Of a DNA stretch of 64,000 nucleotides, positions 1 to 10,608 are shown in pieces. The notes under the pieces were generated by a model that was not told the origin of the DNA, made no database searches, and worked only from the letters and a program-made list of their open reading frames with translations. The first letter of the stretch is position 1; each line of letters begins with the position of its first letter. Both the position numbers and the translations under genes were made by a program. The DNA comes from Nannochloropsis salina CCMP1776. Lineage: Eukaryota; Sar; Eustigmatophyceae; Eustigmatales; Monodopsidaceae. The stretch is from assembly GCA_004565275.1 (NCBI GenBank), contig SDOX01000145.1, positions 317,071 through 381,070 of the forward strand. Direction: 5' to 3'.

Positions 1-1925
1 AGCTCTCGCGCTCCGCTTACAAACAAAGCGTTTCCGCTCAGATCCAACCATCGAAGAGACGGACACACATGCCTGGACAAGGCATCCGCTAAAGGTGCAA
101 GTGCCAGGCCAGTGATGGAGGTGGATCTCAAATCCAGACGATGCAGGTTTGGGCGCGGGAAAATTGTGAGAGCCAAAGCCAACGCAGCAGCCCCACTACT
201 CCCTAAACCTGTCCAATTCAGTCCAAGCGCCTGTAGGGCTGGTAAAGCGCCAGTCGCCAGCACCTCCATGATGTCGTGCACCGCTTCACCTCCCTGCTCC
301 CCATTTTCCGTATTGTCATCTAGCCACAACTCGCGTAGTCCTCCACAAGCCCCGGCCTTCACGGCTTCAGTGATTTTGCGAATGCCCTCTCCGCCCAATC
401 GCGCGCTGTGCAGCTCCAGCAAGGCTAGGCGTGAACCACACCCATCGCGACGCAAGGCTTGGGCGAGCTTCTGGGCGCCGCCTGAGCCCACCACATTGCC
501 GCCAAGGTGGAGTTTTTCCAGGTGAGAGCAACCTGCAGAGGCACGCACCCCCAGTGCTAAAGCCAAGCACTGGATTCCACCCTCCTCCACGTTGTTGTCT
601 GACAAACCCAGCTGCTCTAAGCGCGGACAGTGCCCGGATTCCAGCGTCCTCGAGAGCTCCAGGACGCATGCAGTGCCAAGTCCGGCGCCGGACAGATCTA
701 GAATCTCCAGATTGGACAGGTTGCCACTCGCCATGGCACGCGCGATAGCTAGTCCCCCGTTTTGAATCCTGTCGCCGAACAGCAAGAGCCCTTGCAATTG
801 AGGCAACGCTCCATCTTCCAATGCCCGCCCCAACGCCCCCGCTCCCGCCTCCCCTATATCTGGGTTGTCGCTCAGGTCAAGATGACCAAGCTGAGGGCAC
901 ACACCTTTAGCAAACGCTGCTGCCAAACATTTTGCCCCGCGGGCATTCATGCTCGTCTCGCAGAGGTCCAGCGCCAAAAGTTGCCTCAGAGGAGGAGTCG
1001 CCGGGGAGGTGAGGGCCCGTGTAAGGTAGTGCACCTCGCCCCGATAGCGCATCCGCCGTAAAAGGGGCGTATGTTGCAATAATGAAACCGCGGACCGCTC
1101 CAGTGTTGATCCTTGAATAGGAGAGACCGATAGCTCAGACGCCTTACCATTTGAATGGCGCTGTCGTATAAGAAGCTCTCCTCCTGCCGTGGCTTGTTCC
1201 TGGATTGAGACTTCTTCTTGCTGGGCTACATCTTCCTCACTTACTTCAAGAGCCTCGAGCATGCCAGTTGCCTTAGAAACACAACTTTGCGAAGCACTAC
1301 TACCGGTATTACAGCTGCTTTTCGCCTTCTCACCGAGAGTGGCGGTTCTCTCCCACAGAATGCAGTCGGCTGCGCCGCCCTGCTGAGGTTGACGCATATC
1401 AAGCTCCCGGAGTACATACATTCGCTCTTGTCTGAGCCAGCGACACGTTGACACCATGCGCAGGCGGTCTGACTGAATCATAAACGAGAGCACATGCGAC
1501 AACATATCTCCTGAACATAACGATGATGATTTGGACTCAACCAGAACCTTTCTAGGGTGGACAAAAAGGGTGGTATCTGCTACCATTCTATCCCAAGGGC
1601 ATACCACAGAGCTGTAAATACGAGACTGACAGCCCGGAAGATTTTCGCTCCTTTCTCGAGCTTGCTGGCAGTGATGTGAGCGTTGCTGCTGCTGCTGATC
1701 TTCTAGTTGTTGATTTGCGCCCTCTTTTTCGTCGTCCACTTTGATCTTCTCATGCAAGTGATGCGCAGTATGATTCAGCAAGGACCCACTTCGCACCATA
1801 CTTCTGTCGTGTTCCGTGTCCGTTCCAGAGCCATCGTCGTCAGGACTGGTACCGTTGATCCCCTGCACAGAGTCTGCTTTTGAAGTAGTTATAGCTGTCG
1901 AAGCAGTGTCCGAGCATGGCAGCAT
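1..1925 (-). CDS. F-box and RNI-type leucine-rich-repeat protein, truncated by the window edge
   Basis: On the minus strand one frame stays open from about 2024 to base 1 and continues beyond the window; the first ATG in it is at 1925-1923. About 641 residues are visible. The N-terminal 130 residues are low-complexity (Ser/Thr/Asp, then a Gln run). At about residues 137-170 there is an F-box-like segment (DMLSHVLSFM...STCRWLRQE). From about residue 300 to the edge run roughly eleven leucine-rich repeats of 28-33 residues of the ribonuclease-inhibitor type (LxxLDLSxNxIGxxGAxALAxAL). Known: F-box proteins link targets, often bound by the repeats, to SCF ubiquitin ligases. The substrate cannot be inferred. 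An acceptor-like ctttt/ag lies just upstream of the open frame, so a further 5' exon is possible. The family is well supported; the exact start is not. Confidence 0.8.
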   Translation of the reverse strand, partial: MLPCSDTASTAITTSKADSVQGINGTSPDDDGSGTDTEHDRSMVRSGSLLNHTAHHLHEKIKVDDEKEGANQQLEDQQQQQRSHHCQQARERSENLPGCQSRIYSSVVCPWDRMVADTTLFVHPRKVLVESKSSSLCSGDMLSHVLSFMIQSDRLRMVSTCRWLRQERMYVLRELDMRQPQQGGAADCILWERTATLGEKAKSSCNTGSSASQSCVSKATGMLEALEVSEEDVAQQEEVSIQEQATAGGELLIRQRHSNGKASELSVSPIQGSTLERSAVSLLQHTPLLRRMRYRGEVHYLTRALTSPATPPLRQLLALDLCETSMNARGAKCLAAAFAKGVCPQLGHLDLSDNPDIGEAGAGALGRALEDGALPQLQGLLLFGDRIQNGGLAIARAMASGNLSNLEILDLSGAGLGTACVLELSRTLESGHCPRLEQLGLSDNNVEEGGIQCLALALGVRASAGCSHLEKLHLGGNVVGSGGAQKLAQALRRDGCGSRLALLELHSARLGGEGIRKITEAVKAGACGGLRELWLDDNTENGEQGGEAVHDIMEVLATGALPALQALGLNWTGLGSSGAAALALALTIFPRPNLHRLDLRSTSITGLALAPLADALSRHVCPSLRWLDLSGNALFVSGARE

Positions 1926-2942
1926 AATTATAAGCCTAGCACGTCGGAAAAAGATGAGTTTTTGTGAGGGTAATGCCACAAAGTTTCGTAGAGGCAGGTG
2001 GAAGAGAGAAGGAGGCAGAGTGATCTAAAAGATGGGGGGCGTGACATCACCATGATGGTGTCCGGGTCCCGAGCCCGAGCCTTTCGGAGTCCGCTCGCTG
2101 GAAGGAACACTGAACATGCGCGCAAAAGTAGACAGGGGTAACTTGCAACAAGAAGTGCCCCACGAATGTCTGGAAACAAGCCCCATTATCTCAGCTCGCC
2201 TGTGCAATTCACTATTCGATGTTGTCCTGGTCGGGTGCTAATAGATACGGATGGACTTTCGCGGCTGCTTGTCTCAGTTCAAGTGCCATGTTGCGCGGCG
2301 GCCTACCTCACTGCACTTTTCTTCCTAGCTGCTGGCGTGATTATATGTAGTCCATATATGCATGTAGGAGCCCATTTAACAAAAAAGCAAATCTCAAAGA
2401 TTCGGAAAAAAATGCTCTGGTTCATTCCCATGACTTCACGCTCCCGAATGCTCCTTGACCAGAGTTTGCCCTGTTCGTTATCGAGCCCTCCTTTCCTTTC
2501 CTGCAGAATAGTGCATTGTGTTGCGAGCAACGACATAAGAAAGCTGAAACCTTGTCTATTTCTCAGTGAGAGGGGTAGTCGGGGCCAGGCGATTGCTCGG
2601 ATGTGTTTTAAAAGGACTTTCACCAAATTCTACCCTCGACCCCAGATTGATCTTTAGCAGAGTATTTACAATGGAAAGTACGCCGACAGAGGATAACAAA
2701 TTGGATCGCGCCCCGAGGTTAAGCGCACGCGGACTCAGCTCTCCATATCACTCATTACGTGCGACATGACGCGGTAGCTACCAAGCACTACCCAAATTTA
2801 TTCGACCTTATCCCAGTCAGATGCCTCACTTCCAACCGACTCATTCTATGTGAATCAGCATGTTGACTGGTAAAGGCAATTTGAACTCGCATGCATTTGT
2901 CTTGAACGATCTTCCATCTCAAGCAAGGTAGCTTTTCGCACC
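1926..2942. other. Intergenic region between F-box/LRR gene and ureG
   Basis: About 1 kb with no convincing gene. It holds the 5' side of the F-box/LRR gene and the 3' side of ureG. An open plus frame (2166-2657, 163 codons) has no recognisable similarity or coding-like composition. Confidence 0.5.
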
Positions 2943-4103
2943 TCAGGAGCTTTTCTCCGCAACGTTCCTGCTTTCTGCTGTTTTCTTGGGGCGTATGACT
3001 CCAGTAGCTAACTTCCACGCCTTGAGGATGTGCGCGATAATGTCCTGAACGCCAATGTCAAACTTCACTTGAGCCATAACAACAGGCCCGTCCCCGCGCA
3101 TCACAGCCGCCTCACGGGCCATGCGTTCCAAATCGGCACCCACAGAGTCAGCCAGATCGGTCTTATTGATGACGAGGAGATCCGACTGGGTGATACCCGG
3201 TCCCCCTTTGCGGGGCACCTTGTCCCCACCCGCTACATCTATGACGTAAATAATGTAGTCCGCGAGTTCCCGGCTGAAGTTGGCGGCTAGGTTGTCGCCA
3301 CCTGATTCCACGAGAATTATGTCTGCGTTGTGCTTGCCGGTCATACCCTCGCACCCGGCCAGGTTCGCTGAAATATCCTCCCGGATCGCCGCGTGGGGGC
3401 AACCACCGGTCTCAATTGCCAGGATACGATCAGGCTCGAGGGCTGAGTGCCGTAAAAGAAACTCCCCATCCTCTTGCGTGAAGATGTCATTGGTTATCTG
3501 TTCAAGGAAAGGGGCCCACAGGTTAAGAACTTTGCTGGGTGCATCTCGCTTATATATGACGACCACTTATTGTATAGAAATTGCAAAAAAATGATTCCTC
3601 TTGACAGATTCTCAGCAAGCTTCACGTCTGTCAAAACGGTCCTAGAGGTAGAGGTCCTCCCTGCCGCCGCTATGTGAATTTTGCAATTTCCCCACCCACG
3701 CGCTTGCTTACCGCGGCGATGCTGTAATCACGACGAAGTGCCTTGCAGAGAGCATACAACAAAGCTGTCTTACCAGATCCCACCGGCCCACCCACGCCTA
3801 CTGTAAAAGCGCGCTCTAAGTAATCCCTTTTCAAGGGCTGGTCGCGCGTGTGGAAAGCGCCGGGAGACTCCATCGGCTCGTGGGTATGTCCGTGCTCATC
3901 ATGATTGTGTGAATGCCTCTTGGATGGTGAATGGTCGCCCTTTTGCTGAGCGCTCATGCTGTTGTCATGGTAATGGTGATGATGGTGATGGTGGTGGTTA
4001 TCACCGTGGATATGCTTGCGTTGGTCTACAACTTTATTGTGCGCGTCGCAATGCTCATTGCCACGGGAGGTGGAGTGGTGATGCTCATGCTGATGGTGAT
4101 GCC
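2943..4103 (-). CDS. ureG: Urease accessory GTPase UreG with a very His-rich N-terminus
   Basis: Exons 4103-3712 and 3497-2943, intron 3498-3711 (GTAAGC...CAG, phase 0). The protein delivers nickel to apo-urease in the cytosol by GTP hydrolysis with UreD/F/H. Visible motifs: P-loop GGPVGSGKT, the UreG segment [26 protein letters not shown] with the metal-binding CPH, ESGGDN, and NKTDLAD for guanine recognition. Before the G domain, about 78 residues contain some 27 histidines, including a run of eight, which is a probable nickel store. The frame has no ATG before the His-rich region: a pyrimidine tract and CAAG acceptor at 4104-4105 point to a short upstream exon. A candidate is the ATG near 4300 with a GTGGGT donor, which gives the right phase. 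The first internal ATG, in DNSMSAQQ, would lose most histidines. Function is certain; the 5' end is not. Confidence 0.92.
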
Positions 4104-5593
4104 CTTGAAAGATCAATATGAGAAAAAGAGGGGAAAAGTGAACGGGGCATCTGGAGACTTCGTGAAGGGACCCTCAGCATGCTCGTGAGACTGATCATCC
4201 TCTCATCATCGGTCTTCCTTTCTGGCTTTAGACGATTGCTCACACATTTATTTGACCATTCTTGCACCCCAACCCACAGCTTTCTCTTTCCTGGGACATT
4301 TTAAACATTTTATCATAGGGAATATGGTACATCGCAGATGAAATTGGTGCTTTCACGGGCTACTAGCATACCCTGTGTTACTGACTGCAAGCATGTTTTG
4401 CGACATAAATGCCATGGATTGACCGTATATGCATGGTATGTCTTCAATCCATAAGCAGCTCTAAATGTCAGGAAGGGCAATGTGGTATCTCATGTGCGTA
4501 CCGTTGTCCTTGTCAGGATGTCGCGCCGTCGAGACCTTCTCCCTGCCCTCGGTACTGACGTGCTTCGAATGAGGCGTGGAGCTCATCTTTACACAGGTCC
4601 TGCCCTGGTGTATAAAGTACCTTCAAATATGTGGAGTTGAGGAGAAAGGAGAAGTAAGCTGAAGACGGCTTAAGTCTTGGCGAGTTTGCGCAAGAACAGG
4701 AAGACGCGCAAGGAGGTAAAATCCCGTCTCGCTAGTGAACTCCGTCAAGTAAGTTGGAGCAGTTGCCCCCCGCGCACTGCGTACTTCGAGCGAGCTAAAA
4801 TTCGACGAGCTAGAGAAATGTTCATGAACTTGCGCGCTAATGCACCTCGTAAGCCCTTTTCAATGCTCTGCAGGCTTTTTGGATGCTCCCTGGATTGGCT
4901 CTCTGTTTTCCTTGGTCTCGCGCCACACTGATACTCCCTCCTGCCCCGACGAGCAGGCCCTGTCGAGCGCACCAATATGTGCCGACTAGGGTAAACTGTG
5001 TACAGAGAATGACGCATCTAGTATGTCATTAATGTTTTGTAAATTGACACTCAGAAAAAAATGTTAATTATGCTTATGTCGTCTGCCACAAGTGCTGTTC
5101 TTGATTTTTGGGCTAGCTCTGGTGCAAAAATAGCTGGAAATATGTATTTTTCACTCTCGTTGCAAGGTAAGACTAGTCCAGTATGCGGGTCTCAGTGGAC
5201 GTGCCGGCTGTCCCGCCGAGTTTACATACTTCATTGCGGTTCCAAATCGACGAGCCGTCATCAAGCCTCACTTGATTGATGCGACGAAGTGATGCGATGA
5301 CAGTATATAGGTGGCTGAATCGAAAGCCCGACATATGCTTCAAAATATTCTCCAATTCTGCACGAGCAAGTAACAAATGTCTTTAATAATAATAATGTAA
5401 TAATGATCAAATCAAAGGACTGGATGTTGCTGGGATAGATGACTCCCAACTGTTCAGTTGTACGTTATCTCGTGAGGACATAAATTAAAAACGTAAAAGT
5501 GTGCCGAGGTTGACTTGAATTTCAGATTTTGATTGTCCCACCAATCCAAGATGTGAAGGGACGACTGTTCACTTGTGCTTCACATTTAAATTT
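4104..5593. other. Intergenic region upstream of ureG, with one weak basic frame
   Basis: Holds the promoter and probable first exon of ureG (to about 4300) and the 3' flank of the prolyl hydroxylase gene. A Lys/Arg-rich plus frame at 4674-4931 contains two good donor-like sites (GTAAGT at 4750, GTAAGC near 4850) but no ATG at its beginning and no family I recognise. It could be exon material of a small basic protein. Nothing else stands out. Confidence 0.35.
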
Positions 5594-7153
5594 CTAGGCA
5601 CGCCCCAGGATGGGTGCGATTTCATCACTCCATATCCATTTGTTGGCTGCCCACTTGACCCCATGTTTAACAGCGCAAGAACCATGAAGACTGCGGTCAT
5701 CCAGATCGCCATTCGGGAGCAAGGAATAGAAGATAATAACGCTTCCTTCCTTCGGTGGACAGCGAAGCGCGCCCTTCATACCTTCGCAGTGGCGGCTGTC
5801 GTAGGAGATTTCCCCGCCCTTGTAACGCGGAAATATCGTTTCACCGCCTTGCAATACGTCACTCAAATACCAAAGGACTGTAGCCATACGGTTTCTTTTC
5901 CCATTATCGATGAGCTTGAGCGTGTCGGGGTCCCTCGCGTACAAGCGACGGTCGAAGAAATCATGGTGGGCATCGTAACGCTGCGTGGACTCGTATCTCA
6001 ACACTTGCACGTCTTCCTGGTGCGAGACAGGCTGCCGAGTGAGTCCCGCCACCCGACGGTCGACTGATTGAATGCGGGCATGGTGCTTGGAAGCTAGGAA
6101 GTGCGTGGAGCTCGTCCGCCAGTCCGTGGCCGCCTTGCCCTTGTCGTGGTCCATGAGCTTCACCCCGGACTGTCGCATGTGGGGCTCAGCGACATCCCGA
6201 ATGTAAGTGCATTCCTCGGGAAGCAAGAAATTCTCAACAGAGAAGACAAGAGGTGACATAGAGAGGGTCTGCATCTTCACGGACCCTAGGCGGTCCAAGG
6301 CCGTCACCTGCGTGACGTATCCTTCACGGACACCTGGCCAAATAAATTTTCCACCCTCGTACAGCAGCACATCGTTGGCTCCTTCCTGTAGGTCTAGCAG
6401 GCTGTCAATGGCGATACCTTGAGGCGAGAACATGCTCCAAGGCTTCTGTGTGTTGGGTGTCTCTTTGTCCCGTGGGCCTTCTCCATTGCGGCGACCGACT
6501 GGCGCTAACCCTAGACGGTCTCCAAGCAGTGTGCGCAAACCTTGGAAGTCATTCATCGAAGCGATAACTTCTCTTCTGGTGTGATTCTGGCCATCCATAA
6601 ACATGGTGGCATATAAACCTGTTGGGCTACCCGTTCAATTTTGTAGAGGCACGCATGCGAAGAAATGATACTTGATTAAACGTACGGATTATATGATATT
6701 ACTTATGTGCCCCTGATAGAATACGCAATTTAGTGGTACGTACGTATGTTGGATGCAACCCAGGTGCATCCCGTGCACTGGCTCGTCGGCGAATAGGGTA
6801 GAGATGCTGCAACCAGCCAAGGATGGGCCCGACACCGTAGAGTTTTGCTCGGTTCGAAAAGCCGAATCATGCGGGGATACAGTCGAGAGGATACGTTTGT
6901 AGGAATCCAGAGGCGTTACAGCCTCGTTGCGCCAAAAGTAGCCCGCCAAATAACTTGCGAGGGCACCAAGGGTCCCCACTACAACGATCGCCAGGCTACC
7001 GTGTAGGTTCTTGACGCAGTCGCTTTTATTGGTTCCTATTAACCTGTGTTGCAGCATATTCCTCTTCGCAGCAGCTCCTTTGACGTCCTTACATGAATAG
7101 ATTTTATTGATTTCATTGGTATCCTTATTAACTGAGCGTGTTGATTTCATCAT
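5594..7153 (-). CDS. Prolyl 4-hydroxylase alpha-subunit-like 2OG-Fe(II) dioxygenase, membrane-anchored
   Basis: Exons 7153-6744 and 6626-5594, intron 6627-6743 (GTACGT...TAG, phase 2), 480 residues. Known chemistry: hydroxylates proline in secreted proteins using Fe(II), O2 and 2-oxoglutarate in the ER/Golgi. The first exon gives a short cytosolic tail and one membrane segment at about residues 50-72 (type II anchor). The C-terminal half is the P4Hc double-stranded helix: iron ligands in YDAHHDFFD (HxD), distal His in SLHGSCAV, and the 2-oxoglutarate-binding Lys in HGVKWAANKWI. A tract ending GGETIFP is also typical of the family. The ATG at 7153 is the first of two adjacent Met codons. The acceptor was chosen because CGGGTAG is the one that keeps phase; the nearby CAACAG acceptor would not. 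Confidence 0.88.
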
Positions 7154-7538
7154 GGGCGCGACCTGTGTGATGTGTGTCCCTTTTCATGAGAGGCTTTGAA
7201 GTAGTACGAGCTCACAATGAGAGTACATAGCAAGACAACTCAGCAACAAATTCAGTGTGTGTAAAAACACGAGATCCGTCAACCTCTAGTGGCAATTGAA
7301 TTGCACAGACCTACTTGGACACCCCGTCTCCCGCTCCGTTTGCCAGCTTTCTCCTCGATGGGCCCACCTCCCCGCGTTCCCGCCCCGGAGGAGCCGTGTT
7401 CCCTTTTCCATCACAATGATCGCGTCAGCTGTCAGCCACGCTCATGATCGTGGGGCAAGAAGCCTTTCGATACCACCTCACGATTCCCTTATGGTTGATT
7501 TGTTTAAGAGCACAACCTACATAAACATATCTACAGGT
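7154..7538. other. Divergent intergenic region between prolyl hydroxylase and PDZ-cyclophilin
   Basis: 385 bp separate two divergently transcribed start codons, so both promoters should lie here. I see no TATA-like or repeated element that I would call with confidence. Confidence 0.4.
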
Positions 7539-8913
7539 ATGTGGAAGCAAGTCTTACTATTTGTGACACTGTTTAGCCAAGCTGCTGGGTTTCTTCCGGG
7601 ACATTCCAGGTACGACGGAGAAGATCTGAGCGTAGCCTTGCATCAAGAATGAGTGGAACACGAGACATGATGTATGCTTTGGCCGGTCACATTTAAATGT
7701 GTCCCCAAAAGCGGGTAGAGAACCTTTCTTCAAGCGTTGCCTCTTCGCCGTTGTTTTCGAGATGAACTCATCACAGTAATTGAATCACTCCAAACCTGTG
7801 TGTGTCGCCTTGAACAGTCAGCATGCTATTTCGTTGTAAATTGCCATCACATCTTCAATTCTAGCTAATCATGGCATTCAAGGTGCTAAGTTACTCGAGT
7901 CTTTGAAAGCTTTAACCCCTCTGGCTGGGCCCACTCCCTCATAATCTCGCAGGATCTCGGTCACGCGAAGCAGCATTAGGAGCCGATATTCGCGAAAGGC
8001 TTTGGCAATGGAATTTGTCGATGTTATGCTCCAAAAACCTATGGGGATTGTATTGGAAGAGAATGATCCGAAGCTGCAAGGCGTGTATGTGAAAAGTTTG
8101 AGCCAAGGAGGAGCAGCGGCGGCAAGCGGTAAGATCCAGGCAGGGGACCACCTTGTGTCCGTGCAAGGCGAAATGGTGACCGGCAAGGACTTGGACGCCG
8201 TGCTTTCCACAGTGGGGAATGCCCCATCTGAGAGTGTGCAAATGAGATTCTACCGGGGTGCTCTTGGTGACCTCATCAATCCGCAAGTTTGGTTCGACAT
8301 CGACATCGGGGGCGAGCGAGCAGGACGAATTACGTGCAGGCTGCGCAAGGATGTAGTACCCAAGACGGCTGGTACGTCTTCCATTGAAATTAATAGCTCC
8401 TTGGCCCCCTCTATCAAAATGCCTTAGCAACTCACATATTCCATGTCATAGCGTATCCAACAACGTAAGTCACAAATTCTCTATTGGGGCGTTATTCTTC
8501 ATTCCATCCTTTCAGAGAATTTTAGAGCTCTGTGTACGGGTGAGAAGGGTTTTGGATACAAGAACTCTGCATTCCATCGTGTGATTCCAGGATTCATGTG
8601 CCAAGGTGGTGACTTCACGAGCGGGGATGGGCGGGGTGGAAAATCCATTTACGGTGCGAAATTCGACGACGAAAATTTTGAGCTCACGCATGACGGCCCC
8701 GGCATCCTCTCGATGGCCAACGCGGGACCCAATACAAATGGCTCGCAATTCTTCCTCTGCACTGTTGAGACCCCTTGGCTCGACGGTAAGCACGTGGTGT
8801 TCGGACAGGTCACTGAGGGGCTGGACATCCTGAAGAAGATCGAGGCGGTAGGCAGCCAAGTGGGAAAGACCTCCGTGCCCGTCATGATCGCCGACTGCGG
8901 CCAGCTTGCTTAA
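7539..8913 (+). CDS. Plastid-targeted PDZ-domain cyclophilin (peptidyl-prolyl cis-trans isomerase)
   Basis: Exons 7539-7609, 7953-8371 and 8516-8913; introns 343 nt (GTACGA...CAG) and 144 nt (GTACGT...CAG); 295 residues. Residues 1-18 are a signal peptide ending in the plastid motif AAGF, followed by an Arg/Ser-rich transit region. Residues about 41-123 form a PDZ-like domain ([24 protein letters not shown]). The rest is a complete cyclophilin: [16 protein letters not shown] carries the catalytic Arg and the Phe-Met-Gln set, and [12 protein letters not shown] carries the Trp linked to cyclosporin binding. Reaction: isomerises Xaa-Pro bonds in protein folding. The PDZ part should bind a partner's C-terminus, so it probably directs the isomerase to particular plastid clients (inference). 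The middle exon's ATG at 8002 alone would omit the presequence. Confidence 0.9.
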
Positions 8914-9163
8914 GCGTACAGACCTTCTTGGGGGAATGTGGAAGGATTATGGAAAAGCGCGCAACGGCATTGTATTTCCTTTGCATAAGAGGAAGAGCCT
9001 CTTTTCAGAGCGTTGTGTGAAAAAAAAAAATATCTATCTTTTCTTAGAAAAAACTCCGTTTCCTTTTTTTTTAATGTAATCGATTTTCCGCCAGAGAAAT
9101 GAAAATTTGCGTACAAAAATGATCAATAATTTCAAAGATTACATTTTGAGACCCCGTCGTCGC

Positions 9164-9841
9164 TTATTTCCCACTTTTTCTTCTCCCTCGCATTTTCTTT
9201 CTTTGACCTGGGTCCCGCACATTCGCTTGCGGGCCGTCATGATATTCCACTGTAAGTCTTGATGGTGCATATTCTTTGCCCTCTTTCACTTCTACTCCCT
9301 CCTGCCTCTTCCTCCTTTTTCTCCGATTTTTGTCTGTATTCGTTGAATCGCTTCCTACACCCAACACACCCTCTGTGGTGCATCCAACTGCTGATCCGGC
9401 CAAGGCTGACCAAACAGAGGATTGAGATGAGCTAATTTCCTCAGTGAATTTGGAGACACCATCCTTGCGCTTGACGCCGAGAATAGCTTGCATGTCTTTT
9501 GTACCATACTTTTTTATATTTTTGCTTTGCAAAAGCTTGGGATGCCGCAACAGCATCGAGACCGTGCCACCTTGATTGGGACAACCGGAAGCTTCTTCCC
9601 TCGGGCTCTTTTTTTTTTTCCTTTTGGGCGGTACTTCTTGACGCCCGTAGGTCTCGTTAAGCTTGGAGAGAACGCTGTCAAATGTCGCCGATGCCTCTGT
9701 CCAACCTGCATTTCCCGTCTCATCTCGAACGCTGCCTAGGCCAGCATTATCTACCTTCTTAGCCACGGTCACATGCGTTGCGCAGCCTTGCAGCTCCTTA
9801 CCCAGGCCTTGACCGTCACTCCATCCCATCTTCATCATCAT
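9164..9841 (-). CDS. G-patch domain nuclear/nucleolar protein, GPATCH4-like
   Basis: 225 residues from the ATG at 9841. It opens with a G-patch (KMGWSDGQGLGKELQG...AGLGSVRD). Known: G-patches activate DEAH-box helicases in rRNA processing or splicing. The layout, G-patch at the extreme N-terminus followed by a Lys/Arg-rich tail with nucleolar-type basic runs (KRKKKKSPR, NRRKRRKRQ, KKMRGRRKSGK), resembles GPATCH4. The frame continues upstream of this ATG through NFGFK and a run of lysines to about 9890. A CAG acceptor before the poly-A run (near 9870) could therefore join a further 5' exon, which I could not locate. It may be nearly complete as given. Confidence 0.7.
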   Translation of the reverse strand: MMMKMGWSDGQGLGKELQGCATHVTVAKKVDNAGLGSVRDETGNAGWTEASATFDSVLSKLNETYGRQEVPPKRKKKKSPREEASGCPNQGGTVSMLLRHPKLLQSKNIKKYGTKDMQAILGVKRKDGVSKFTEEISSSQSSVWSALAGSAVGCTTEGVLGVGSDSTNTDKNRRKRRKRQEGVEVKEGKEYAPSRLTVEYHDGPQANVRDPGQRKKMRGRRKSGK

Positions 9842-9904
9842 TTTGAATCCGAAGTTTTTTTTTTTACCTGCATAAGGTGAGCGATGTGCAAAAGCGAAGC
9901 GTCA

Positions 9905-10255
9905 TCAAGCACTATCTAGATACGCCGTCACCAGTCTAAAGCGCCGAAACTCTTCGACCTCCATCCAAAACTGCTTACCATCAACCCAATGCTGATTTAG
10001 TGTATCTTGCATTGGCCCGACCAGAGACTTCAAATGTGCTGCCGCTGTGCTCTCGGTTCTTTTTGCCATATTCAGCGCCGCACAGGTTTCACGAGCTCTC
10101 GATGAGACGGAAGCCAACGAAAGCAAACTCAGGTCAGGTGTGGCGAGGGCGACCGAGACGCTCTCTTCTTCGATGACCGGGGGAAAGGAGGGGGCATCTA
10201 CATGAGATAAAATGAAATATCCTGCCACGAATGCTTTTGATACGCATGTGCGCAT
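9905..10255 (-). CDS. Possible small protein of unknown function
   Basis: Open minus frame of 116 codons with an ATG at 10255. The second half (SSRARETCAALNMAKRTE..., VGPMQDTLNQHW, ...EVEEFRRFRL) has a helical, protein-like composition; the first 30 residues do not. A pyrimidine-rich stretch ending in CATGTAG near 10203 could be an acceptor, so the real gene may start further upstream. Not similar to a family I recognise. It lies in tandem just upstream of the G-patch gene. Confidence 0.3.
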   Translation of the reverse strand: MRTCVSKAFVAGYFILSHVDAPSFPPVIEEESVSVALATPDLSLLSLASVSSRARETCAALNMAKRTESTAAAHLKSLVGPMQDTLNQHWVDGKQFWMEVEEFRRFRLVTAYLDSA

Positions 10256-10608
10256 GTCAATTTTTTATCGTGAGGTGCAACGTTACGATGGCGAGTGATC
10301 GGAAAATTGAGAAGCCATGCGTGACCCACGGAGAACAGAGTGCGTGATGGCCATAATGTAATGCAAGAAGCATGAAGTGTGGCACCTACACACCTGAATA
10401 TTTTCTGCTACAGGTCAGCCATCATCCCGTGTTCAGAATTCCGAGTCACATGTGTTACATGACGATTAGTTTGAGATTACTATCAAGCACTGGAGCCTAA
10501 AGCGTGCCCTATGCGCTGATGTCTCCGCACATATCCACAAAAAAATGCACACCAGTCACCAAAATATGTACAATGGACGTATTGCACGTTATGAGATGCC
10601 ACTGATGG
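10256..10608. other. Intergenic region, nothing recognised
   Basis: About 350 bp with no frame or element I can support. Confidence 0.4.

Noticed and set aside
112-1061. Several plus-strand frames over the first kilobase
   Set aside because: They are shadows of the leucine-rich-repeat frame on the minus strand, which is open throughout and shows clear repeats.
2166-2657. 163-codon plus frame as a gene
   Set aside because: No family, odd composition, and it lies in the flank between two minus-strand genes.
5573-6067. 164-codon plus frame
   Set aside because: Antisense shadow of the prolyl hydroxylase catalytic domain.
6840-6870. tRNA B-box-like GGTTCGA
   Set aside because: Lies inside the prolyl hydroxylase exon and lacks the rest of a tRNA cloverleaf.
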